A stretch of DNA of 64,000 nt from Odiellus spinosus. Taxonomy: Eukaryota; Arthropoda; Arachnida; Opiliones; Phalangiidae. The stretch's first letter is position 1, and each line of letters begins with the position of its first letter. The translations under genes and the position numbers were made by a program. This document shows, piece after piece, positions 35,301-46,625 of this stretch. The notes beneath the pieces were generated by a model, which had not been told where the DNA came from, ran no database searches, and worked only from the letters and a program-made list of their open reading frames with translations. Where the stretch lies: contig OY987226.1 of the NCBI GenBank assembly GCA_963920705.1, positions 3,288,501 through 3,352,500 on the forward strand. The letters are read 5' to 3'.

Positions 35301-37204
35301 TTTCAGAGCAGATAGGTCCTTTAAGCCTACTTAAAAAGGCTCGCCTATTGGTGGGAGATTACACTCGCTTAATGTACATCGACGGAGAAAGAAGAAACAA
35401 TGGTCAAAGGGATAGAAATTGCATGTATTTTACTCGGGAAAAAGCGTGTTGCAGCTGATGCAATGTCATTGAGTAGAAAGTGTCAGGAGGGACCCAACAA
35501 CATTTTCATTTTTAGCTCAAATCATGAAGAAAGCCAGAATTCCTATCAATCCATCAGACGGTCGAAACTTGTTTGGTGTTCTTGATGAAACTGGTACCTT
35601 AAACTACGGAGAAATTTTTATTCAGTACACTACGAATCTTATTGGGCAAGTGTGTCGCATTGTTTTATTCTACCTACGCTATATAGTTGATTAATTAATA
35701 AATCTCTTTATTATAGACGAGTGATTTATTGAAGTTCTTCTCTATGTTTATCGTCAATGATCGTATTGGTCCATTAGCGAACGCCCATTTAGCTACGGCA
35801 GATAATTTTGGGTTGCGTCACGAGCTCTGCACTTTATTAGCAAGAAACTGTAGCGTCGCTGTGGATTTTTCCAAAAGTGGCGTTGCTCAAGAATTAGAAG
35901 ATATTAGTAATGTCAAGTGGTATCCGGATTTTATGGAGAAATTTGACAAAACTACTTACAAATCAAAAAGAGTGTTGGGAAAACTCTACCGAAATTGCCT
36001 CGCTTATTCTCGAACTAATTCCAATTTTCCGAATCGCTACGAAAATATTCAGGTAAATTAATTTTAAAATTGAAACCTTTTGTCGCGCGTAATGCCTGTC
36101 CATTGTTAATAATCTTACAAAGCGCTTATAACATTATAGGTGGATCCTTTACTAATATATCCTGGTTGGGAAAAGTACAAATCAAAGGCCATTGAATCTA
36201 GAAACAAATATAACAGTTTTCTCGATTCAATTTTTATCAACTATGGCGTTATTCACGAGAGTGAAGCGATGACTGGATTATATACTAGACTAAACGGTCG
36301 ATTTAGCGTCAAAAACGGTCAAAATGAAGCGGAAGCGCTTATTAAAATACTTCTACAAAGCTTATGGCGTTGCTTTAAGCACGATTTTGATGAGGAATTC
36401 TTGACTGAATCGATGATTGTTGTCGATGAAATTAAGAAAAAGGCCTCTGCCTGGTATATTGTAACGTATAGCGAAAAAAATCCCAAATTTTTAAGCTTCC
36501 CTTGGATAGTTTCGAAATATTTGCTCAATATTAAATACGGAAATATTTCTGAAAAGGAGATAAGATTGAGCGAGAAACCGGTAATTAACAAGTTAGAAAG
36601 TCTAGTTGCCTTAAAATTAGCGGTAACGTTGCCAGTTATTGATAAAGCTAGAATATTAGTCGAAAAATGGGCTTTTTATCATAAATTTAGCTCGAATGAA
36701 GTTTTGAAACTATTCTCTCCAACAAATACCGCTTGTAGCGAATCCATTTGTTTAGTTTTGGAATTTTTCAAATACATCGTAGAAATAAGCATGCGCGATG
36801 AAATTGGTATCACAGCGGAGTTAAACTCGCGTAAATGTAATATAAAATGGGAATCTATCGAATATATTGCTAGAGAAGCCAGGAATTCGTATCAACACAT
36901 TGCTGTTAAAAAGGATCTTAAACCGTTCGGGTTATCGCCATCGTGTAGTTATAATAAACCCAATCTTATAGAAATGGAGCCATTATCAATTTCCGAAGAC
37001 GTTATAGAGTTTAGTAATTTGGATGATCTTTCAAATTTTTTTAAAGTTAGATCTAGGGTTAAAGAAGTTAAAACCAGGCTTGTGGGTGGTAAAATTTTAA
37101 TTAGCGCTATTGGCGACGAAATTGCGATTGAAAATTTGCAACAAATGATCAGGAAAGGGTCTAATTGGATCAAAAAGTCCTTTGGACCTCAACCTACGGG
37201 CTAA
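32400..37204 (+). CDS. Eukaryotic RNA-dependent RNA polymerase (RdRP) family protein lacking the catalytic DxDGD segment
   Basis: Exons: 32400-34254, 34788-35048, 35516-35649, 35717-36052, 36140-37204. The frame is uninterrupted, giving 1,216 residues. The family (plant RDRs, QDE-1, C. elegans EGO-1/RRF) makes second-strand RNA for small-RNA silencing. Conserved blocks are present in order: VFSDGVGKISSD (about 543), RYSGYKGMLVVDP (574), LMLNRPFITILDQ (620), GRNLFGVLDETGTLNYGE (720-737), then VNDRIGPLANAHLATAD (about 761) and the C-terminal helical region. Between FIQYTTNLIGQ (750) and TSDLLKFF (751), joined by a 67-bp intron, the expected HPGD-R and DLDGD catalytic blocks (over 100 residues) are absent. 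They are not elsewhere in the window either. Without those aspartates the product should not polymerise. Either a non-catalytic derivative, a recent in-frame deletion, or an assembly loss. Confidence 0.85.
35190..35325. mobile_element. MITE fragment of the AAAGG-CTATCTGC family in RdRP-like intron 2
   Basis: Shares TTCTTGCTTAGC, AACAAATTGTAC, AAGGCTGTGTGCATAAGGGA and GAGCAGATAGG with the copies at 17343 and 42960. It lies within the 35049-35515 intron. The left terminus is diverged. Confidence 0.6.
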
Positions 37205-37280
37205 GCAGTATTAACTAAAAAGAGGTTTAATGTTCCTTAACGATAGGGATACATTAGGAAGAGAGGCAAAATTCAAACAA

Positions 37281-37460
37281 TCCCTTACCGAAAAAAGTTA
37301 GTCTGATCCGAAGAGGTCCTCAAGAATGCTACAAAAGTCTTGGGGAAGTTTTTAAGACTTCTTGACATAATGAAAGACTTCCCCAAGACCTCTTAAGACT
37401 ACATAAGACACCCGAAAGACTTTCTCAAGACCTCTTAAGACAATTTTTTTTGGTAAGGGA
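37281..37460. mobile_element. MITE of the CCCTTACC family, 180 bp
   Basis: Begins TCCCTTACCGAAAAAAGTTA and ends AATTTTTTTTGGTAAGGGA, which are inverted repeats at the termini. The interior holds repeated AAGACTTCCCCAAGACCTCT-type segments in both orientations. A truncated copy lies at 4897-4985. Confidence 0.7.
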
Positions 37461-38595
37461 TATAGTATTTGAAGTAGACCCGGAACCACGTCAAATTGAT
37501 CTCATTCCAAGCTTTTGAAATTGAAAAAATTCTTGAGACTGGCTTTTACATACAATGCCTAAAAACAGCCTGGTTACGTGTCTTCTTTAAATTAGTAAAA
37601 TGCAAAGTTAATGATTAAGGTGACACGTAAGAAAAATATTTTAATAATGTATAATATATTTTTGCATGATAATTTTTTAGTCTAAGAATATATCGAAATT
37701 TAGAAGAAAATATAGTTATTTTTATATATATCGAAAATTAGAAAATTTAGTCATTTTTATATATTGAAAATTAGAAAATTTATCTTTTAAAATGTATTGA
37801 ATATTCAATGAATTTAATTAAAACCAATTTTAAATTAAACTATAGAATATCGAATGGCTTAGTATATGTCACATGAACATGGCCCCATAGAGTAAAGAGG
37901 GAAGATAGGAAAATAACTTTTTTTTCTTAGAACCAAGACACCCTTAACCTCATAGAAAAGGAGGACACGTTTTCTCTAAATGCTACAACATTGTCATTCT
38001 TTACGTCAGTATGTTGCCCCACCATATCCCTGATAGTGCTTATCTTTACTCTCAACAGTTGCCACTAAATTTCTTAAAAACAAACTGATCTGGCTTTATT
38101 GAACAAAAATCTGGGATGAACTAAACTCAAATTACGCGTTAACTATTGTAAACAAATTTTAGGATGATTTGGGAGAAATTTTATGCAAATTTTTAGTAAA
38201 GACACTATGCTTTTCCAAATCCAAGAGTATATATATTTATTTAGAGCTCAGATTTGGTGAAACGGGTTTTATTCCATGAATTTTCGCATAAGGAACCTCT
38301 CTCCTAACCATGCCTCTGAGATTTCCAAGAACCTCTCTCCTATAGCCCCCCCTTGCGGAATCACCCCTGCCTTTGACAGTAGCGGTGAATTAGCGCTGAT
38401 CACATAAGTCACTCAAAAACAAGATTTTGCGTAACTAAAAGTGATACATTATTACACTTGTGTTATGAAAGTTTTTGCCCACTTGTGGGTTAGTGGGCGT
38501 CTTGGTTCTTAAGTAAAAAAAGTGGTTCTTTTCATCTCCTCTGGCATTACTCTATTTCTTACATCTTTGATACGCAAATCTAGAGACTAGTTTGC
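37461..38595. other. Intergenic region between convergent RdRP-like and NRF-6-like genes
   Basis: AT-rich. At 37675-37790 there is a short degenerate repeat (atatcgaaaattagaaaatt and variants). Holds the 3' ends of both genes. No coding exon or recognised mobile element. Confidence 0.45.
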
Positions 38596-41500
38596 TTATA
38601 ATTTAGTATTCCTCTTTTCGTGTATATCGTTTATATCTGGTTGAGTGTTTAACTCGCTGTCGAAGCCTAACTCCTTAGCCTTTTTCATAACGAATCTCCT
38701 CAGTAAAACAGATTCTAATTCCTTGAGAGGGGAATCGAAGAATATTTTCACCACAAATGCGACTATCAGAGAAGCCACCAAGTTTCCAAAAAAGATCCAA
38801 ACCTAGCAAAAAATGTATAATTTGTTAGAAATTTATCTCCCCAAAAAAAAATTAAGACCACTTTAAATCGTCTAAAGCCCGTTTTCAATCAACCTTTTAC
38901 TTTTACAAGAGAAGCTTAGACTATATTAAATCCATTAAGATATCCACTTTTCTGTCACTTGATGGCTTTTAACTTGGATTAAACGAGAGCTTGATTTAAG
39001 ATTCACGTTGTTTTTGAAGCAAAAAGATTCTTGGTCAAAAATATTGATTGAACACGCGCCTTTAAGATCGGTAAAAACAAGTTCGGTAACACCAAAGTAC
39101 CCCGAGTGCAGAATTTTTGTAAGAACCTTGCCCCGAGTGTATGTAACCTAACCTAACCCAACTGAACCTAACTTACAAGTTAATGAAGTGTGTCTTTTCA
39201 TATAATATATAGAAATAGTTGAAGGCTCGCCCTTTGGAATTCTGTAGTATTTTGCTACCCCTAACATCCCTAATCATTTTACTCTAGAGACGATAGGGGT
39301 TTTCCGTTTCAGCTAGACACTTGTACACTTACCGCAAAAGCGTGTCTCGCGTCTACTGTAGATCTTATAGATGATGACTGGCACCACAAAACTATGAAGT
39401 GAAACAAATATATTAAGTAGGTTAGTCTACTCAATGGTATAAAGCCTTTCCAAGCAAGAATACTGTTTACGAATCCTGTAAAGAGAAACAACAGATTATT
39501 TAACAAAGCCCACACACAAAGTGATTTAGGAATCATGATGTTTGCTTAAAGATGTATGCTAACATATTCGAAGCTAAGGCGGCAACTTTAAAAAGGTTTT
39601 TGTAGTGCTACTCAATTCTATGGAGGTTGGAAGCCAACCCATATGAACGCAGACAAAGCGTTTTTCTATAATACAAAAAAGCATTATATGCTTATAGGAC
39701 ACACCCTATTGCAATCCAAATGGTGAAAATCTTAGACGATACGCAAATTATCCGAGTGACGTCAGCCCTTTTTTCTCGCGCCATAAAAATTTCTTTCAAG
39801 CTCCGTTTTCATGAGAGCAAAATTTGAAGCGATTTACCAATGAGCGACGTTTACTTACCTCCGTAACCAGTAGCGCAGTTGAGTATTACAAAAGCCACGC
39901 CCAACACGAATCCCAAACGGTACAGTGAAGCGTACGCCACAGACTCAAGCTCTGTCGGTATACCGCCTTGATTCCATTTTGTGGTTCCAAACAAGATTGA
40001 AGTCGTTAGAATAAAAGCCACCATCCATCCTACTACTCTAACGCTCTGCGAAATAATACGTATGTTAGGCAATCCTGTTTTTTTTAAGGAAATGCAAGAG
40101 TCGGCATTTAATTACCATGGATATTCTAATCTTATCGTGCGTTGCTAAGTAATAACCTAGTAGTAAACCCAGGCCGTACGATCCCGAATGAGAGTACGGC
40201 ATAAGATACGTGTAGCTAGCGATGCTGGCAAGGAGGCTAAAATATTTTAAATATAAATTTTAAACATTGAGTTTTAATCTAGATATATTTAAAAGTAAAT
40301 CACCCGTCACACATGGAGTTCATTGGGAAATTTTAATTGTTTAATTTAGATGGAATATTTAACTTGTTGCCTTTACTTTATTCCAACTCATAGCTCTAAC
40401 AAGAGTTCCACCCTTTAATGCGCAACAAGCTCGTTTAGAGTTACTTACTCTATGTCACTACCATATGGAATGAGCAAAGTTGGAGGAAGATTTAAGAGAT
40501 ACGTTGCAATTCCAGGTGCTACTACTGACACCAGTATCATGCCAATAGCCATCATGTATCCGTAACACGGTTTTCTGAAAAACATATTCCTTAGTAGGCC
40601 GTTTTTACTCTTTGACATTACACAAATTCAAGTAAAATACTTCAATAACAGCCATAGAAATATCAAGGAACATAGGAATAATTGAAATTCGCACGATATG
40701 TACCAGGTATGGTGGATACACTTTGAAACATAGATACGGAAATGTTAAAATAGGATTCAAAACAACTAAGATGAGAATAAACCGAGATTATCTTACCATG
40801 TCCCTGGCTTCTAAGAAGTTGTTGACTGAAAGAGCTACAGCCCACCAGTTTTTCCTACAGTTCTGAATTATGCCATCCATGCTTTCTTGCCAAAATGGTC
40901 CTGAACCGAAAAGGGGTGATAGAATCAATAGCCCAATTGCTAACAATGCCGATGGAATGAGTCTCCATAATCTTTTCGCAATTATTATTGGAACATTGAA
41001 TACTCGTAAGCCGTACTTGTTGACACCCTTAACGACCATGTTGCATATTAAGACACCGCTAGTTACGAAGAAAGTAAGTTAACAAAATTTTTAAACTTTT
41101 CAAAATGAGGGTATAAAAAGTTCGCCTCAAGAACAAATAACATTTAAACCAAAAAGAATTCTATAGGTGTCCATTGTCTGCCAAGGCGGTTTACATTAAT
41201 CCCCATAAGAAAGATTCGCATAGGTTATATTCACATTCCACCATGGATTGGTAGGCAATGGTCGCTTACGCGAAGCTAGGCTCCGTTTACCTGAAGGTCA
41301 CCCATGTAGATTCTGATAAATCAAGGTGGAATAAATTTATTTATACCTTGTAAAGAAGAAAACTTCCACTGAAACCAAAGCGTTGGTTATAGCTTGGAAT
41401 GATGGGTCGTCAATATATTTATAAGCATTATACATGTTATCTGCAAACGGAACAGATTAGGTGAAACTTTTCTTGAATGAGTCTTGAATAAATATAGAGA

Positions 41501-43863
41501 AAAAAATATATATACTTAATGCTTGGAAGTTGAAAAAGACATAGGTATGTCCCAAAACTACCCATGTTATTGATATGACCTTCAAACCGTGAAGACACGT
41601 CAGACTTGCTTGATCTGGATCAATTTTAGTTTCCAATATCTTTGGAACGTTGTAAGGGATTGAAAATGACCTAATGAGTTCCCATTTCAAATCTAAATGG
41701 TATCGATAATTGATAAATGTTACTTTACCAAGAATATATCTAATTTAATTCGGAGAGAGTAAATATATTGATACATTTTGTCTTAATTTTATACATTTCT
41801 TAGATAAAATACTCCGCCCATTTACGTCAGTCAAACCGGCTGGGAATTTGACGCTAACAGTGCAGTCCTACAACTTATTGAAACGCCAATCCATTCACCT
41901 AGAGCTTTCCTCGATGCCTTTCTTCGCCGGGTGGAGTACAGTATCCACAAGTACATAAACGTGAACCAGAGGGTACCGCGTGACGTTTCGTTATGGCTAA
42001 TAACATGAATCTATTCATCCATCATGAATATTCAACTTACCCTCAAAGGAGATAGGAGGAGCTTATAAATCGCGAGAAACCCTTAATGTTTGGGTTGCCT
42101 TGATGCTTGGACCATGCCTATCGCCGACAGAAGCGACTTGTAATTTCACGAGGTAAAAGAATAGATTCTTGCTTATAGCCTGTTTCCCAATCCCTCTAAT
42201 GTTAAGAAAGATATATATGTTTCTCCATCATTCTAGCGCTTTATTGCAATATTTTGTAATTTAGTTCGTGGGTTTTCTAGTCCCAAGCTAAACAAAACCT
42301 AAAATGAATTTGCCATCAATGTTTCAATTATTTAGCTTACTTTTGTTATCTCGAATATCTTTAGGATCGTCATAAACGAAAACTTGAATAGCTGTGGCTA
42401 AGACGACTAGAATAATAAACACCAACACGACGCATCTATAAAAGATTAAAAACATTTACCAAGATATTTATCCAGTGCTTGCAATTTCTAAAAACAAAGC
42501 TTAATTATTACATAATGATGATTTGATCCGTTTCCACAACTAGTTTTGTCTTGACTACGCAGTCCGTAACTCTCGCGAAGAAGTCCACGCGTTCAGCAAC
42601 TTAAATTCAAATATTTCTTTAGGTCCAAAGTTAAGTCAGTAAAATATACCCTTTGTTTTACCTGATTGCGCGATTTTTTGCACGTCATCTCGTGTGCAGA
42701 CTGAAGGAACGCAAACGCCGACACGCAGACCAAGCTGATAGAATATGGCTGCGTTTTTCTTTAACTCATTAACTAGCTGTGCACGTAAAAGTAAAATGCC
42801 ATAAAAAATTAAAGCCTTATTTATTCGGTAGGATCCGATTTCATCCAACTATTTGGATAAACTCTAGTTTGATTATCAAAAAGTTTCGTAACAGTATTAG
42901 GGCCGACATCTTGAATTCAAGATCCAAATAGTTATCACAGTGGCGCAACAGTGAACAGAGTCCCTTTAAAATCGACTTCTTTTCTTGCTTAGCTGACAAC
43001 GTTGACCATAAATTGTACATAAGGGAATAGCATTTTAAAGGGGCAAATTTCAAAGCAGATAGGGCCTTAAGAAAAAGGTTTTGTCTTTTAATAAAAATAC
43101 AATCTTGTTTATTTTACCAAATTAGATGTAGTAAAGTTTTTCATGACTTCCAACTCCTTGTCCAGCCTCAACTTCTTTGGCCTAGGTGGAAGAGGAGGTC
43201 TAATAGTGACGGTGCAGTATTGGCCAATAAACCCGCCATCGTCATCCGGATTGAGTTCGACGTCCAAGCATTGGTCGAAAGCCCCCAAAGACGTGAAAGT
43301 TCCGTCCATAATTCCACTCGGTAATTTCCCCATAGCGTCTATCACTATATTGTATGAAATTGAACACAACAGGATTACTTTTCCTGTATTACACCAATCT
43401 GGAGCTTTACAGTGGCTGAACTTCTTCACTTTGGGTGGGTCAAAGTACCATTTTGACCTATTTTTATTATAAATAGTCTCTTTTCCCATATTTTATTTGC
43501 GGATTCTAGTGGGAGCCCTGATGTAAGATAGAAATCAAGGAACGATAACATACTTTTTAGCGCCCACGGTTTCATTTGTCCTAATCCAAAGAACGTCTTG
43601 GTTAAGGATGTGGAACATTTGTCGCTTATGTCCACATCGCTACTGGCGCTTAGTAAGACTGGTAAAGCTTCTTTTAAAACACTTTTCACAATAGTCTCAA
43701 ACTTTTTTTGGAAAGAATTCCACTTCGCGAACAATTCTGTAGTGTTTTGCACAACGTCCACTTGGATATGCCGTGAAAAACTGTTGCTTTTTACCCTGTT
43801 TATGTTCGTAAACGCGACAATTATCGCGATGCCCAATGCGAGATGTTGAATCTTAATTTTCAT
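38596..43863 (-). CDS. NRF-6-like membrane acyltransferase (acyltransferase 3 family), copy A, complete
   Basis: Fourteen exons in transcript order: 43863-43554, 43344-43118, 42776-42662, 42599-42512, 42435-42341, 41692-41516, 41440-41347, 41058-40797, 40720-40641, 40574-40449, 40236-40116, 40045-39859, 39475-39333, 38802-38596. All are phase-compatible; the product is 743 residues. Residues 1-26 are a signal peptide (LALGIAIIVAFTNI). The NRF domain follows, with KPWALKMIDAMGKLPSGIMD and Cys residues in DKCS, DQCL, QYCT, GVCVPSVC and DCVV. The multi-pass acyltransferase-3 domain holds the characteristic HG at 313-314, WVVLGHTY (about 322-329), GPFW, CRKNWW, HTWYISCEFQLF and a late helix LIYLFHFIVLW. 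Named after nematode nose-resistant-to-fluoxetine proteins, the family is proposed to move or modify lipids and xenobiotics at epithelial membranes. The substrate is unknown here. Confidence 0.92.
42960..43067. mobile_element. MITE fragment of the AAAGG-CTATCTGC family in NRF-6-like A intron 2
   Basis: Starts GTCCCTTTAAAATCGACTTC and ends AAAGCAGATAGGGCCTTAAG, with the shared interior TTTTCTTGCTTAGCTGACAA. Shorter than the 17343 copy through an internal deletion. Confidence 0.6.
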
Positions 43864-46090
43864 CTTGAAGAGTGCTGTTGGTTATCTACCGAAGCGTTTC
43901 TCGCTTCTTTGAAACAAAGTCCTGCCAATAATTATGATTAAGTGTTAATTTACGTAGAGCTATATCAAGGCTAAAGTTATTAGGTTTAGATTAATTCCAT
44001 AAAAATTGCCAAACGTTTTTATTAGCTAGCATAAAATTTACACTTTATATTTTGTGGCCTGTTTTTGTAAGTTTAGTTTGTAACTCTTCTAGGGTTTGCA
44101 CGACTGACCACTATATTATATCTTGAGGATAAACAAATTAAAATTCGATTTGTCTCATGACTCAGTCGCAATCGTTTGAAATCGACACGCGAGCATATTT
44201 TGCTTTAAATGGAAACTTGGAGATAAAAATGCAATTTATTTTCGAATACACAATGTTAATAAACGTATTAGAGATTTTCAAGCAATTTTTAGACACGTTT
44301 TTGGTGTTAAAATTAATTTCTAAAGTTTTGTAAAGTTTGAATAAAAGTAGGCTATATATAATATAATCATAGTACTTCAGCCATCAACAGCGCTTGGAAA
44401 GACCTAACATTAAAAGAATAGGCCGGCGTTGGATGCCTAAGACCTTCAGTACCAAACGACGTCCTATGTACCCCGTATGTTATGGTCCTATCACAGAAAT
44501 TAGCGCTTGAAATCTGATAGAACCATTATCTTGTGTTATTCATATTTTTTCAGATATTTTATTTTCGAATTAAGTGTTTATAAATTAAACAATTGCATTT
44601 TTATATCCAGATAATTGTTAAATGGATTGCGTTTATCGGAAGATAGACGTTTGTAGCTTTAGGGGTTTAAAGAAAATAAGGAAAAAACACAAGGGGTATC
44701 CCTTGCGATGTTCTTAAAGTGGCATTTCGTAGAATTCGTGTAAAATAAAAGAAATATAATTCAAATTTATTAAAAAAAAATAATAAATTAAAGACCAAGC
44801 TTCTTATAATTTTATTTCATTTGGATGAAAATATATTTTCAAATTTCTTATCCGAAGGTTAATAATTTTCTAAAATAAGTTGCCAATTAATTTAATCTTC
44901 GGATAAGTTAACTAGAATAATAAATTGTCTATTTTTAACTCTAAACGTCTCGTAAAAAAGTTTTTTTTATGAATTTTCTACTACAGGATAACTTTCTTTC
45001 CATTGCCATTTTAATATCAATTTAAAGCATTTTTTTCATCACTTAATTTCCACTTTTAAACGAAAGATTAAACGCGTGAAAGCTTTGATTAATTAAAATT
45101 AATTAATGTACATAAAATAGAAATTAAAATTTGCAACCTTACCACCCAAAGCTCTTGTACAACGAACTACTTCACTGTAACTCCAACGAGTAGCGAAGAA
45201 AATTCTATCTCAAAGACGTTCACCTTAATATACTCGAAATTTATATGATCAGAAAAAAAATACATTTCAAGATACCAAATATCATCGAACTTGATACGTT
45301 AAAGAATGATTTCCAAACTCTGACGTCGACAATTTTAGTTTACACTTAACATGATTTGTATCATCGCCTCAACACTGATTCGTCTATTCACCTTGAATGT
45401 GTTTCAAAAAGCGTGGCTTCGGTTTAAAGTGGGGCTTAATCTAGAAAGTCTCACTTTTCGTACGAAAATTATTCGTTAATGTCGTCATATCGAGAAAAAA
45501 TAGGTACATATTTGTGACAGAGGTATACAATTTTTAATATGGTGTTTTAATAGTATGATTTAACTAAAAATATAAGCCATTAGGCATTCGAAAAAAACGT
45601 GACACCCTCACTATAACTAACAAACTAACTATTACACCACTCGTATTGCAAACTTATCATGAGTTTAAAAAACATTAATAACAGGCTAAGAGCTTTTGAA
45701 GGAAGTAATTTGACAGCCGAAATTCAAAGTTGAATGGCAGACGTGTAATAATTTGTTTCTCGGGCGAAGGTTTTGTAAAAGGGAAATTTTAAAAGTGATT
45801 TTTCAAGAGTTGTTATTGTTTTGATCACCAACTCGGATCCAGTTTTTTACCTCAAGCATCTTGGAGTCATGATGGCGCCACAAATAACCACATTTTTACA
45901 TTCTCCATCTTCATGGATCTGAAAGCTACCATACTATTTTTTCCAAAAAAAAATTCACAAAATTTCTCAAAAAAAACTAAGAATCTTAAACAAAATTGCA
46001 GAAGACTAAAAAGTCTGAAAAATCTAAAAAAAAAAAAAAAAAAAAAATAAAAGCTCAAAAAATCAGTTTTATTTCCAAGGCAAAGCGTGT
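43864..46090. other. Intergenic region upstream of NRF-6-like A
   Basis: Presumed promoter of the acyltransferase, then AT-rich sequence with no recognisable gene. The open frames in the last few hundred bases are simple A/T-rich sequence leading into the satellite. Confidence 0.45.
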
Positions 46091-46475
46091 TTTATTTTTA
46101 AAGGTTGCTTTACTTTTAAAATCTCAAAATATCTCAAAAAATCTCAAATCTCAAAAAATCTCCAAAATTTTCAAAAAATCTCAAATCTCAAAAAATCTCC
46201 AAAAATTTCAAAACATTTCAAAAAAATCTCAAAATATTTCAAAACATTTCAAAAAAATATCAAAAAATTTCAAAAAAATATCAAAAAATTTCAAAACATT
46301 TCAAAAAAATCTCAAAATATTTCAAAACATTTCAAAAAATCTCAAAAAATTTCAAAACATTTCAAAAAAACTCTCACATATGTTTCAAATGATCTCAGAA
46401 AAATCTCAAAATATCTCAAAAATCACAAGAAATCTCCAAAAATGCCAAAAAAATCACCTCAAAAAAGCGTGATTA
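46091..46475. repeat. Degenerate AAATCTCAAAA / ATTTCAAAAC simple repeat, left flank of satellite
   Basis: Irregular short units such as AAAATCTCAAAATATCTC, AAAAATTTCAAAACATTTC. They resemble a decayed version of the TCTCAATTTTCTCAAA block inside the satellite at 49936-50290. Confidence 0.8.
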
Positions 46476-46625
46476 TTTTCCAAGCGTGTTTTATTTTCAA
46501 AGAGTAACTTATTTTCAAAGGGTGTTTTATTTTCAAAGGGTGTTTTATTTTCAAAGGGTGTTTTATTTTCAAAGGGTGTTTTATTTTCAAAGGGCGTTTT
46601 ATTTTCAAAGGGCGTTTTATTTTTT

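Noticed and set aside
35340-35515. Possible missing RdRP catalytic exon, from the stretch tacatcgacggagaaagaag (Y-I-D-G-E)
   Set aside because: It precedes the GVLDETG block and so is in the wrong order; it has no HPGD or SGSDLDGD context, and exon 2 joins exon 3 in phase without it.
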